Source: UBA5972 sp964588725 (GTDB lineage: Bacteria; Pseudomonadota; Alphaproteobacteria; Rhodobacterales; Rhodobacteraceae). From it: 47,786 nucleotides of DNA. The position numbers and the translations under genes were made by a program. Shown one piece after another: positions 1 to 7,860 of this stretch (the first letter of the stretch is position 1; every line of letters starts with the position of its first letter). The notes beneath the pieces were generated by a model that was given only the letters and a program-made list of their open reading frames with translations, was not told the origin of the DNA and did not search any database. Where the stretch lies: assembly GCA_964588725.1 (NCBI GenBank), contig CAZPQL010000015.1, forward strand, positions 1 through 47,786. The letters run 5' to 3'.

Positions 1-885
1 AAATATTTTGATATGGGCATGACGGGGCCAGAGGCGCATGCGTACAGCCGCCCGCCGGAACTGGAGGGCGAAGCCGCCAATCGTGCGATTACCATTGCCG
101 ACACCGCAGGGGTGCCGCTTTATATCGTGCATGTGTCGTGCGAGCAGACCCACGAGGCGATCAGGCGGGCGCGGCAAAAGGGCATGCGGGTTTACGGCGA
201 GCCATTGATCCAGTTTCTGACGTTGGATGAAAGCGAATATTTCAACAAGGATTGGGACCACGCCGCACGGCGGGTGATGTCGCCACCGTTTCGCAGCAAG
301 GATCATCAGGATTCGCTTTGGGCGGGATTGCAAGCGGGTTCGCTGCAGGTGGTCGCCACCGATCATGCGGCGTTTAACACCAAACAAAAACGCGCCGGGC
401 GGGATGATTTCAGGATCATTCCCAACGGGTCCAACGGGCTGGAGGAACGTCTGGCGGTACTGTGGACCGAAGGGGTTGAAACCGGCCGCTTGACACCGAA
501 TGAGTTTGTGGCGGCGACCTCGACCAACGTGGCGAAAATCCTGAATATCTATCCCAAGAAAGGCGCGATTGTCGAAGGGGCGGATGCGGATATCGTGGTG
601 TGGGATCCGAAGATTTCCAAAACCATCAGCCCGTCCAACCACCATTCAGTGCTGGATTACAATGTTTTTGAAGGCTTTAATGTTTCGGCGCAGTCACGCT
701 TTACCCTGAACCGGGGCGAGGTGATCTGGGCCTGGGGTGCCAACTCGCAACCCAACCCGGGGCGCGGCAAATTTATCCCCCGCCCGGCATTTCCGTCAGC
801 CCATGAGGCGCTGAGTAGGTGGAAAGCGCTGAACTCGCCCCGGCAGGTGATGCGTGACCCAACGAATATTCCGGCGGGAATTTAG
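1..885 (+). CDS. hydA: Dihydropyrimidinase (D-hydantoinase), 3' part; 5' end outside window
   Basis: The frame is open from base 1, so the gene starts before the window; about 295 C-terminal residues of a family that is usually 470-490 long are visible. It is a cyclic amidohydrolase that opens dihydrouracil, dihydrothymine or hydantoins in reductive pyrimidine catabolism in the cytoplasm. Seen: a strand with the metal-ligand His (YIVHVSCEQTHEA), the catalytic Asp in VVATDHAAF, and the substrate-binding stretch IIPNGSNGLEERLAVL followed by AATSTNVAKILNIYPKKG and the closing EGADADIVVWDP beta-sandwich strand. The carboxylated lysine and first His pair lie upstream of the window. The gene is followed, after a palindromic element, by an NMT1-type ABC importer in the same direction, which suggests uptake of the enzyme's substrate or a precursor. 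The family is clear; the exact substrate is inferred. Confidence 0.93.
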   Translation, partial: KYFDMGMTGPEAHAYSRPPELEGEAANRAITIADTAGVPLYIVHVSCEQTHEAIRRARQKGMRVYGEPLIQFLTLDESEYFNKDWDHAARRVMSPPFRSKDHQDSLWAGLQAGSLQVVATDHAAFNTKQKRAGRDDFRIIPNGSNGLEERLAVLWTEGVETGRLTPNEFVAATSTNVAKILNIYPKKGAIVEGADADIVVWDPKISKTISPSNHHSVLDYNVFEGFNVSAQSRFTLNRGEVIWAWGANSQPNPGRGKFIPRPAFPSAHEALSRWKALNSPRQVMRDPTNIPAGI

Positions 886-889
886 ATGC

Positions 890-955
890 CAGTTGCCCCG
901 GACCTGATCCGGGGCCTTTGTAATGAAAGAGACCCCGCATCAAGTGCGGGGCAGC
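890..955. repeat. Double-palindrome intergenic element (REP/RIME-like)
   Basis: Two perfect hairpins lie side by side in the gap between the dihydropyrimidinase and the ABC ATPase genes. The first has 8-bp arms GCCCCGGA (895-902) and TCCGGGGC (908-915) with a 5-nt loop; the second has 7-bp arms CCCCGCA (933-939) and TGCGGGG (945-951) with a 5-nt loop. From memory, sequences of the type CCCCGGA-N5-TCCGGGG are abundant in alphaproteobacterial intergenic regions and are related in style to rhizobial RIME elements; I could not count copies. It may act as an mRNA stabiliser or partial terminator between the two cistrons. There is no T-run after either stem, so a strong intrinsic terminator is unlikely. 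Confidence 0.7.
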
Positions 956-969
956 GGAGACCTAAGCAG

Positions 970-1749
970 TTGAGCGACACCGTCGTCAAAGCCGAAAACC
1001 TGTCCCTGACGTTTGAAACAAGCGATGGGCCGGTGCATGCTTTGCAGGACATCGATCTTGAAATCAAGAAGGGCGAGTTTGTGTCTTTCATCGGCCCCTC
1101 GGGCTGTGGCAAGACGACGTTTTTGCGGGTGATGGCGGATCTGGAACAACCAACAAGCGGCACGATTTCTGTCAACGGTGTCAGCCCGGCGGCGGCGCGG
1201 AAATCCCGCGCTTATGGCTATGTGTTTCAGGCGGCGGGGTTGTACCCGTGGCGGACGATCAGTGGCAACATCAAACTGCCGCTGGAGATCATGGGGTACG
1301 ATAAAGCGGATCAGGCGGAACGGGTCGACCGTGTGCTGGAACTGGTTGATCTGGCGGGATTTGAAAACAAGTTTCCCTGGCAGCTGTCCGGTGGCATGCA
1401 GCAGCGGGCCAGCATTGCGCGGGCACTGGCGTTTGACGCGGATATTCTTTTGATGGACGAACCGTTCGGGGCGCTTGACGAAATTGTGCGCGATCACCTG
1501 AATGAGCAACTGCTGGCGTTGTGGGCAAAGACCAACAAAACCATCGCCTTTGTTACGCATTCAATCCCCGAGGCTGTTTATCTTTCAACACGCATCGTCG
1601 TGATGTCGCCGCGCCCGGGCCGGATCGCCGACGTCATTGACAGCACACTGCCAAGCGAGCGTCCGCTGGACATCCGTGACAGCGAGGAATTCATCAAAAT
1701 TGCGCATCGGGTGCGTGACGGGCTGCGGGCAGGGCATTCTTATGAGTAA
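970..1749 (+). CDS. ABC transporter ATP-binding protein, NitT/TauT family (pyrimidine or precursor uptake)
   Basis: Cytoplasmic ATPase of an importer, 259 residues from the chosen TTG start. Walker A GPSGCGKTT at residues 42-50, Q-loop near 87, signature LSGGM at 139-143, Walker B ILLMDEP ending in Asp163-Glu164, and switch His197 in VTHS. This arrangement is typical of the SsuB/TauB/ThiZ group. I chose TTG at 970 because GGAGA (956-960) lies 9 nt upstream and because the reading frame further upstream, from ATG 886, would translate the palindromic element and give an N-terminal extension absent from the family. It belongs with the two permeases and the binding protein downstream. ATG 1742 overlaps its 3' end in another frame. 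Confidence 0.9.
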   Translation: MSDTVVKAENLSLTFETSDGPVHALQDIDLEIKKGEFVSFIGPSGCGKTTFLRVMADLEQPTSGTISVNGVSPAAARKSRAYGYVFQAAGLYPWRTISGNIKLPLEIMGYDKADQAERVDRVLELVDLAGFENKFPWQLSGGMQQRASIARALAFDADILLMDEPFGALDEIVRDHLNEQLLALWAKTNKTIAFVTHSIPEAVYLSTRIVVMSPRPGRIADVIDSTLPSERPLDIRDSEEFIKIAHRVRDGLRAGHSYE

Positions 1750-1946
1750 GCTGGCAGAAAAACGCCCCGCCCTGCTCGCAGGACGAGGCGCCGTCATCGT
1801 TCACGGTCATCGGCTCTCCAGCCTGTACCGCTTTTTAATCAAATGCGACAAATCTTTCATTGTTCTTAAAATACTCATTCTGACGCAAAGTTTTCATGCC
1901 TGCGGCGCGAGTATTTTTGGAACGCTGAAAGGCGGAGCTGGTTTCA
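1742..1946 (+). other. Unusual spacer inside the ABC operon with an orphan overlapping start codon
   Basis: Permease and ATPase genes of such importers are normally coupled. Here ATG 1742 overlaps the end of the ATPase gene as a coupled start would, but the frame it opens (70 codons, ending at 1954) resembles no permease; the real permease starts 197 bases later at 1947. The spacer holds an inverted repeat, AAAATACTC (1868-1876) against GAGTATTTT (1909-1917), and a stretch around 1898-1920 (TGCGGCGCGAGTATTTTTGG) of a kind I recall after many Rhodobacteraceae genes. The 70-codon frame overlaps the permease start by 8 nt. I see no supported gene here. It looks like an inserted or relic segment, but that is inference. 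Confidence 0.4.
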
Positions 1947-2822
1947 ATGCGTAGCCTGTTGCCCATATTGACCGTCGTTTTGGCCATATTTGTCATCTGG
2001 TACGGCATGGCCGTTAAGCTGAATGCGCCCTGGGCATATGACAAGGCGAAACGCGCGGAAGTCAGTTTAAGTTTTTCGGAAATGGTCGCTGATACCTGGA
2101 GCCAGGAAAAGCCGCGATTGCCCGCGCCGCATCAGGTGACCGCCGAAATCTGGAAAAGCACCGGCGCGATGGTTTTGCGCGGAAAGGCGTTTTCCAAGCG
2201 CAGTTTGATTTTTCACGGTTGGGTCACGTTATCGGCCACGGCGCTTGGGTTTGTTTTGGGCACGTTGCTGGGCATTCTTTTGGCGGTGGGGATTGTGCAC
2301 AACCGGGCCATGGATATGAGTGTGATGCCCTGGGTGATTGCCAGTCAGACGATCCCAATACTGGCGATTGCGCCGATGGTGATCGTGGTTTTGAACGCGG
2401 TTGGGGTGTCAGGCCTGCTGCCCAAGGCGGTGATCTCCATGTATCTGTCGTTTTTTCCGGTGGTGGTGGGGATGGTCAAGGGCCTACGGTCGCCCGATCA
2501 CATGCAGCTGGACCAGATGCGCACGTGGCACGCCAACCGCTGGCAGACGTTCTGGGCGCTGCGGTTTCCCTCGTCCATGCCTTATCTGTTTACCTCGCTT
2601 AAAATTGCAATGGCGGCGTCTTTGATCGGCGCAATTGTGGGCGAGTTGCCCACGGGCGCACAGGGCGGTCTTGGGGCGCGGATGCTGACCGGCAGCTATT
2701 ACGGGCAAACCATTCAAATCTGGAGCGCGCTGATTTCAGCGGCGGTTCTGGCGGCGATACTGGTTGGCATCATCGGGATTATCCAAGGCGCCACGTTAAA
2801 GCGCATGGGGATGGTGCGATGA
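1947..2822 (+). CDS. ABC transporter permease (NitT/TauT/SsuC type), first subunit
   Basis: Inner-membrane channel subunit of 291 residues. An N-terminal membrane anchor (residues about 3-25) is followed by a periplasmic segment of some 60 residues and then five or six helices from about residue 90 onward. The cytoplasmic EAA-type coupling loop is visible around residues 172-215 (VKGLRSPDHMQLDQMRTWHA, then RFPSSMPYLFTSLKIA), ending in the family's GAIVGE. GGAG at 1934-1937 lies 9 nt before the ATG. The stop overlaps the next permease start (ATGA). Partner of the ATPase before it; two non-identical permeases imply a heterodimeric channel. Substrate is inferred from the neighbouring dihydropyrimidinase to be a pyrimidine, hydantoin or similar. 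Confidence 0.88.
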   Translation: MRSLLPILTVVLAIFVIWYGMAVKLNAPWAYDKAKRAEVSLSFSEMVADTWSQEKPRLPAPHQVTAEIWKSTGAMVLRGKAFSKRSLIFHGWVTLSATALGFVLGTLLGILLAVGIVHNRAMDMSVMPWVIASQTIPILAIAPMVIVVLNAVGVSGLLPKAVISMYLSFFPVVVGMVKGLRSPDHMQLDQMRTWHANRWQTFWALRFPSSMPYLFTSLKIAMAASLIGAIVGELPTGAQGGLGARMLTGSYYGQTIQIWSALISAAVLAAILVGIIGIIQGATLKRMGMVR

Positions 2823-3658
2823 ACGTGTTCTTGGCAGCATTAGCTTTTTGGGCGGCAGCTTGGGCTGTGAATGTGTGGCTGTCTCGGCGGGGAAATTCCA
2901 GCGCCATCCGGTTGATGGTGCCAACGGTTTTTGGCGTGACGTTGCTGTTGCTTTGGGAGGGCATCGTGCGCGGCTATGATATTAGCGCGGTTTTGCTACC
3001 CGCCCCAAGTGCCATCGGCAGACAGTTTGTCAGCGAGCTTGACATCCTTTGGGTCGATTTCGTGCAGACCTTTGTCAAGGGCGCACTGTCAGGTTACGTC
3101 ATCGGGTGCGGGGCTGCGTTTCTGACGGCTGTGGCGGTGGACCGGTCACCGTTTTTGCAGCGTGGATTGTTGCCGGTGGGCAATTTCGTGGCGGCGCTGC
3201 CGATTATCGGCATGGCCCCCATTCTGGTGATGTGGTTTGGTTTTGACTGGCAGTCAAAATCCGCCGTGGTGGTGGTGATGGTGTTCTTCCCGATGCTGGT
3301 GAACACGGTCCAGGGGCTGCAGGCGTCCGATCACATGCAGCGTGATCTGATGCACACCTACGGGGCCAGTTATCGACAGGCGCTGCAGAAACTGCGCCTG
3401 CCTGCGGCGATGCCTTTTATTTTTAACGGGTTGAAGATTTGTACCACCTTGGCGCTGATTGGTGCTATTGTGGCAGAGTTCTTTGGCTCTCCCATCAAGG
3501 GGATGGGATTTCGAATTTCTACCGAAGTCGGGCGTCTGGCGCTGGACATGGTTTGGGCAGAAATTGCCGTGGCGGCCTTGGCCGGATCCGCCTTTTACGG
3601 CAGTGTGGCGATGTTGGAGCGGTCGGTGACCTTCTGGCATCCTGCGCAACGCGGCTGA
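2819..3658 (+). CDS. ABC transporter permease (NitT/TauT/SsuC type), second subunit
   Basis: 279-residue inner-membrane protein with about seven hydrophobic segments; the first two (residues 1-17 and about 32-50) precede the conserved five-helix core. The EAA-type loop lies around residues 165-205 (VQGLQASDHMQRDLMHTYGA, then LRLPAAMPFIFNGLKI), followed by GAIVAEFFGS and GMGFRI, as in SsuC/TauC and ThiX relatives. The ATG overlaps the stop of the first permease by four bases, so the two should be made together. The gene ends 37 bp before the binding-protein gene. Same heterodimeric importer. Confidence 0.88.
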   Translation: MNVFLAALAFWAAAWAVNVWLSRRGNSSAIRLMVPTVFGVTLLLLWEGIVRGYDISAVLLPAPSAIGRQFVSELDILWVDFVQTFVKGALSGYVIGCGAAFLTAVAVDRSPFLQRGLLPVGNFVAALPIIGMAPILVMWFGFDWQSKSAVVVVMVFFPMLVNTVQGLQASDHMQRDLMHTYGASYRQALQKLRLPAAMPFIFNGLKICTTLALIGAIVAEFFGSPIKGMGFRISTEVGRLALDMVWAEIAVAALAGSAFYGSVAMLERSVTFWHPAQRG

Positions 3659-3695
3659 AGAAAACTATGACTATCAACCAACTGGGAGAAGACCA

Positions 3696-4685
3696 ATGAA
3701 ACATCTGATAACAACAGCCATTGCCGGTGCAATGGTGTTTAGCGCGAGCGTCGCGCAAGCGGCGGATGACGTAACGCTGCAGCTGAAATGGGTGACGCAG
3801 GCGCAATTTGCCGGTTATTACGTTGCACAGGAAAACGGTTACTATGCCGATGAAGACCTGAATGTCACCATCAAGGCAGGCGGCCCCGATGTGGCGCCAA
3901 CCCAAGTAATCGCCGGTGGCGGTGCCGACGTGGTGCTGGACTGGATGCCATCCGCACTGGCCGCACGTGAAAAGGGCCTTGATCTGGTCAACATCGCGCA
4001 ACCGTTCAAATCCTCGGGTATGATGCTGACCTGCCGCAAAGACGCAGGGGTCAATTCACCCGCTGATTTTGCCGGAAAAACGCTGGGCGTTTGGTTCTTT
4101 GGCAACGAATATCCTTTCTTAAGCTGGATGAGCAAACTTGGTCTGGCAACCGACGGGTCTGACGGCGGTGTCACGGTTTTGAAGCAGGGTTTCAACGTCG
4201 ATCCGATCCTGCAAGGGCAGGCCGCCTGTGTGTCAACGATGACCTATAACGAATACTGGCAGATCATCGACGCGGGTCTGACTCCCGATGAGCTAAGCGT
4301 ATTCAAATACGAAGATCAGGGTGTCGCGACGCTGGAAGACGGCATGTATGTTTTGGGTGAAAACCTGAAAGACCCGGCTTTCGAGGACAAAATGGTGCGT
4401 TTTGTGCGCGCGTCCATGAAGGGTTGGAAATGGGCCGAGGAAAACCCCGAAGCCGCAGCGTTGATCGTTTTGGATAATGATGCCACCGGCGCGCAGACCG
4501 AAAAACATCAGGTGCGGATGATGGGCGAGATTGCCAAACTGACGGCCGGATCCAACGGCGCGCTTGATCCTGCGGATTACCAGCGCACGGTTGACAGCCT
4601 GCTGGGCGGCGGGTCTGATCCGGTGATCACCAAGCAGCCCGTTGGTGCGTGGACACACGCGATTACCGACAAAGCGTTGAATTGA
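3696..4685 (+). CDS. Periplasmic substrate-binding protein, NMT1/THI5-like
   Basis: 329 residues with a clear Sec signal peptide (residues 1-22, ending SVAQA-A). The mature start VTLQLKWVTQAQFAGYYVAQ is the hallmark of the NMT1/THI5-like family, which binds pyrimidine compounds such as the thiamine precursor HMP or formylaminopyrimidine, and relatives that bind riboflavin or other rings. GGGAGAAG sits just before the ATG, a strong ribosome site fitting the high demand for a binding protein. It is the last gene of the importer operon and is followed by a hairpin terminator. Context (dihydropyrimidinase upstream) favours uracil, thymine, hydantoin or a thiamine breakdown pyrimidine as ligand; sequence alone does not decide between them. 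Confidence 0.88.
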   Translation: MKHLITTAIAGAMVFSASVAQAADDVTLQLKWVTQAQFAGYYVAQENGYYADEDLNVTIKAGGPDVAPTQVIAGGGADVVLDWMPSALAAREKGLDLVNIAQPFKSSGMMLTCRKDAGVNSPADFAGKTLGVWFFGNEYPFLSWMSKLGLATDGSDGGVTVLKQGFNVDPILQGQAACVSTMTYNEYWQIIDAGLTPDELSVFKYEDQGVATLEDGMYVLGENLKDPAFEDKMVRFVRASMKGWKWAEENPEAAALIVLDNDATGAQTEKHQVRMMGEIAKLTAGSNGALDPADYQRTVDSLLGGGSDPVITKQPVGAWTHAITDKALN

Positions 4686-4718
4686 TAGACGGCGGGTTGG
4701 CACCCACCTCGTGGAAAA

Positions 4719-4752
4719 TGAAAACGCCCGGGGGAGACCTCGGGCGTTTTCA
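4719..4752. terminator. Bidirectional intrinsic terminator between convergent genes
   Basis: Perfect 12-bp stem TGAAAACGCCCG (4719-4730) with CGGGCGTTTTCA (4741-4752) and a 10-nt loop. The stem contains AAAA on the left and TTTT on the right, so each strand gives a GC stem running into U residues. It lies between the end of the binding-protein gene (plus) and the end of the SulP gene (minus) and should stop transcription from both sides. Confidence 0.88.
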
Positions 4753-4763
4753 GATTGGGGTCG

Positions 4764-6443
4764 CTAGGTCTGCTCGGATTGCAGCAGATCATTGGCCAGA
4801 TTAAGCCCGTCCGGATACGCGTTCGCTATGAATATATCCGAATTATTTTCGACGATGTCGGCTTTTCTCATCATGTCCATCGGGTCTTTCTGAACGCCGG
4901 TGAAGATCAGTTTCGATCCCTGCGAGCGGCACAGGTTTACCATGTCCTGAATGGCGTTTACCCCGGCAACGTCCATGTGGGGCACAAGTTTCATCCGCAC
5001 AATCAATACCTTTGGACGCTCGCCCATCGATTTCAACGTATCGATCATGGCGCTGGTCATGCCAAAGAATACCGGCCCCGTCAGACGGAAAACTTCGACA
5101 CCGCCGGGTAGATCCTGGCGCTGGTCAGGGTCCTCGTCCCCGGCATCACCATCGCTGTCGTGCATCCGGCCTTTTTGCAAATGCGCGACGTTGGCCTGGC
5201 TCATCCGGTTTTGGAACATCAAAGAGGCAAGCGTCACACCAACCCCGATAGCCACCGTCAGATCAACAAAAACAGTCAACGTGAAAGTCAGCAACATGAC
5301 GATTCTGTCGTTTCTCGACATGCGGAAAATGTGCAGGAAATGATGGACTTCGCTCATATTCCACGCGACGATAAACAGGATGGCAGACAGCGCGGCAAGC
5401 GGGACAAATCCCATCAGTTTTCCGGCAAAAATGATGAACAACAACAAAAACAATGCGTGAAACATGCTGGCGAGCGGAGTTTTTCCGCCTGATTTTATAT
5501 TGGCTGCGGTGCGGGCAATCGCGCCCGTGGCCGGCAGTCCCGCGAACAGCCCGGACGTAATATTAGCAAATCCGACGGCGACCAGCTCTTGGTCAGAGCG
5601 GTGCCTGTACCCGGTCATACCGTCGGCGACCGTCGCCGAGAGCAGGGCTTCGATGCCCGCCAGAAAGGCGATCGTGAACGCAGAGGGGATAATTTCAACC
5701 AGTAAAGCAAAATTCCAGTCGGGTAAACCCGGCGTCGGCAGGCCGTCGGGCATATCCGGAAACCGTGATCCGATTGTGTCCACCGGTAACTGAAGGATGA
5801 ATGCAGCGGCGGCAGCGCCGATCACAGCCAGCAAAAAGCCGGGCAAGCGTGGGGCGAATGCCTTAAGGCCTAAAATCAACGCAAGGGACGCGGCTCCGAT
5901 GCCAAGCGTGACAAGACTTATAGACCCGATATGGTCAAAGTAACTTTGTAATTTCGGGACAAATTCGGCCGGAACTTCGGCTATTTTCAAACCAAGAAAA
6001 TCTTTGATTTGCGAGGTCGCAATGATGACGGCGATTCCGGCGGTGAACCCTGTGACCACCGGATACGGCACAAAACGTATGACGCGGCCCAGCCCCGCAT
6101 AACCTGCGGACACCAACAAAACACCGGCCACAAGTGTGGCGAGAACCAGACCGTGATAACCGTGTTCGACGATGACCGAAAACACAACCACGATAAAAGC
6201 GCCGGTAGGACCGCCAACCTGCACGCGTGATCCACCCAACAGCGCCACGACAAATCCGGCAACAATTGCTGTGACCAGACCCTTGTCAGGTGATGCACCG
6301 CTTGAAATCGCCAAAGCCATGGCCAAAGGCAGCGCAATAATCGCGACGGTCAGCCCGGCCAGAACATCAGATCTCAGGGCGCCAAGGTTGTAGCCCTCTT
6401 GAAGCGTCGTGACCAGTTTCGGAGTAAATCGTTCGGGTAAAAT
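4764..6443 (-). CDS. SulP-family anion transporter with C-terminal STAS domain; apparent ATT start
   Basis: Inner-membrane transporter of the SulP/SLC26 family, which move sulfate, bicarbonate or other anions. The N-terminal half carries the family core (VLAGLTVAIIALPLAMALAI, then GGPTGAFIVVVF) with 10-14 membrane segments; a cytoplasmic STAS domain fills roughly the last 110 residues (VEVFRLTGPVFFGM, MDVAGVNAI). The family's N-terminal motif is encoded in frame upstream of the first ordinary start (TTG 6326, which would cut off helix 1). Between the in-frame TGA upstream and TTG 6326 there is no ATG, GTG or TTG. The best candidate is ATT at 6443-6441, giving a protein of 559 residues that begins ILPERFTPKLV, like relatives that start MLP or similar. 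CAGGGC lies upstream of it. Start therefore uncertain; family certain. It is 38 bp downstream of the DUF3131 gene. No sequence feature identifies the anion. Confidence 0.88.
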   Translation of the reverse strand: MLPERFTPKLVTTLQEGYNLGALRSDVLAGLTVAIIALPLAMALAISSGASPDKGLVTAIVAGFVVALLGGSRVQVGGPTGAFIVVVFSVIVEHGYHGLVLATLVAGVLLVSAGYAGLGRVIRFVPYPVVTGFTAGIAVIIATSQIKDFLGLKIAEVPAEFVPKLQSYFDHIGSISLVTLGIGAASLALILGLKAFAPRLPGFLLAVIGAAAAAFILQLPVDTIGSRFPDMPDGLPTPGLPDWNFALLVEIIPSAFTIAFLAGIEALLSATVADGMTGYRHRSDQELVAVGFANITSGLFAGLPATGAIARTAANIKSGGKTPLASMFHALFLLLFIIFAGKLMGFVPLAALSAILFIVAWNMSEVHHFLHIFRMSRNDRIVMLLTFTLTVFVDLTVAIGVGVTLASLMFQNRMSQANVAHLQKGRMHDSDGDAGDEDPDQRQDLPGGVEVFRLTGPVFFGMTSAMIDTLKSMGERPKVLIVRMKLVPHMDVAGVNAIQDMVNLCRSQGSKLIFTGVQKDPMDMMRKADIVENNSDIFIANAYPDGLNLANDLLQSEQT

Positions 6444-6481
6444 GGCGCTGCCCTGACTGAAGCTAAAGCTGTTTTTGTGTC

Positions 6482-7717
6482 TTAGTCAGTCAAGGATGGT
6501 TGCGCAAGGTGTGCTTGGGTCGTTGGAAACAGCGGCCCGAAGCATTTGAAGTGAATGGCTTCCAGTATCACTGCGTTGGTGTTGAGGCTCAGCACGCTGT
6601 TGGGCCGGGCATCGTGGTTGAACAGCCCCGCTTGCCAGCCGTTTTGTGTGGCCAGAATGTCAACGGCATCAAGCAGTTTTTGACCGTAAGCTCCGCCTGC
6701 AACCGCCCAATGGCAAAACGCGGCCGCGGTGCTGACGCAACGCAGGTCGGCGCGATTTTCGCCGCCGTGTATCCGGCACAAAATTCCATCCGGTCCGGTC
6801 GCGGACAATCCCTGATTGATCGTTTCCGATGTTCTTTCGGTGGGAACCGGTGCCAGTGCGGTAAGGGTGCCGGTCAATTGAAAATGTTTTTTTTGGGCCA
6901 GAAACATCGCCAGCGCCAGAGCGCGCCCGTCTTTGCAAAATCCAAAACCAAAGGCCTCGAGGCACAGCGGTACAGTCGACATCAGGAGTTGGTCGTCACG
7001 ATGTCGTTTATCAATCGGGATCAGAATTCCGTTGATACGGCACGCGCCCAGATGGTCACGCAGCTCTCCGGCGACATCAGCTTTGAGCCCCACAAGACAG
7101 GCAGCGCGGGCGGCGTACTGCCCAAACCCCAAACAGTCGGCGGCGCCGTATTCCGGCGCGGCGACCCGGTGCCCGCACGGCAGCAGGCGCAAGTTCCCCG
7201 ACCTGATATATTTTCGCAGTTTCCACCGTGACAGGATCAGCGCGATCTCCGGCGCAAATTCAGGAAAGTAATGGGCCACAGCAATAAATGCGGCGACCAG
7301 CCGAAAAGTCTGGGGTGCATTTGCCGACTTTCTCATACTTTGCGCGTTGACTATGTCATAGCGCGCGCAGGGCAGCGCCTTGTGACGCGGCAATCCTGCA
7401 ATCGTGTGCAATGCACGGTTCAGCAAATGTGTCGCCTCTCCGGCGTCGACCAGACCAAGGCGCATGGCGCATATGATTGCGTTCATCTGCGCACCGATCT
7501 CCCAAGGTGTTATCCTATTTTCGCCGTCGCTGTAGACCGCCAAACCTGTTGATGAATTGGTAAAGTTCTGAAAATAGGACCAGGCGGTCCGGGCGTAATT
7601 ATGTTGTAGATCTGAAAGCGGAGTTTTTCGGGACGCGGCACCGATCGCCAGACTGTCAAAATCGTCCTTATGGGCGCGATTTTTCAAATAGATTTGCGAA
7701 AGGGAAAATGCCCGCAT
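6482..7717 (-). CDS. DUF3131-domain protein, function unknown
   Basis: About 411 residues, without signal peptide. I recognise the DUF3131 pattern: ARTAWSYFQNFTNSSTGL, then ITPWEIGAQMNAIICAMRLG, TIAGLPRHKALPCARYD and YFPEFAPEIALILSRW. Members are predicted alpha/alpha-toroid proteins related to glycosidase-like folds and often occur beside exopolysaccharide or glycosyltransferase genes; none is beside this one. The second half (from about residue 200) is rich in Cys, His and Gly and less familiar. I start at ATG 7717 because GGGG lies just before it; ATG 7729 is four codons further upstream without a ribosome site. It precedes the SulP gene by 38 bp in the same direction, so the two may be one transcript. 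Confidence 0.65.
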   Translation of the reverse strand: MRAFSLSQIYLKNRAHKDDFDSLAIGAASRKTPLSDLQHNYARTAWSYFQNFTNSSTGLAVYSDGENRITPWEIGAQMNAIICAMRLGLVDAGEATHLLNRALHTIAGLPRHKALPCARYDIVNAQSMRKSANAPQTFRLVAAFIAVAHYFPEFAPEIALILSRWKLRKYIRSGNLRLLPCGHRVAAPEYGAADCLGFGQYAARAACLVGLKADVAGELRDHLGACRINGILIPIDKRHRDDQLLMSTVPLCLEAFGFGFCKDGRALALAMFLAQKKHFQLTGTLTALAPVPTERTSETINQGLSATGPDGILCRIHGGENRADLRCVSTAAAFCHWAVAGGAYGQKLLDAVDILATQNGWQAGLFNHDARPNSVLSLNTNAVILEAIHFKCFGPLFPTTQAHLAQPSLTD

Positions 7718-7860
7718 GTTGCCCCGCATGACGTGTCAGATGAATTGCGGTGAAGGGGGCCTTTGTTAGGCCTGCTTCGTTCTGACAGCCGTCACACGCG
7801 TGCGGTCCATGATGTGGTCGCGCGGTGAAAAAGGTGTTAAAGGTGGAAATTGATTTGCGC

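Noticed and set aside
886..969. Upstream extension of the ABC ATPase from ATG 886
   Set aside because: It would translate the palindromic repeat and has no ribosome site; TTG 970 has GGAGA at 9 nt and gives the family's normal N-terminus.
7764..7779. Short hairpin GGCCT-N5-AGGCC near the end of the arsR gene as a terminator
   Set aside because: Only a 5-bp stem and no T-run on either strand.
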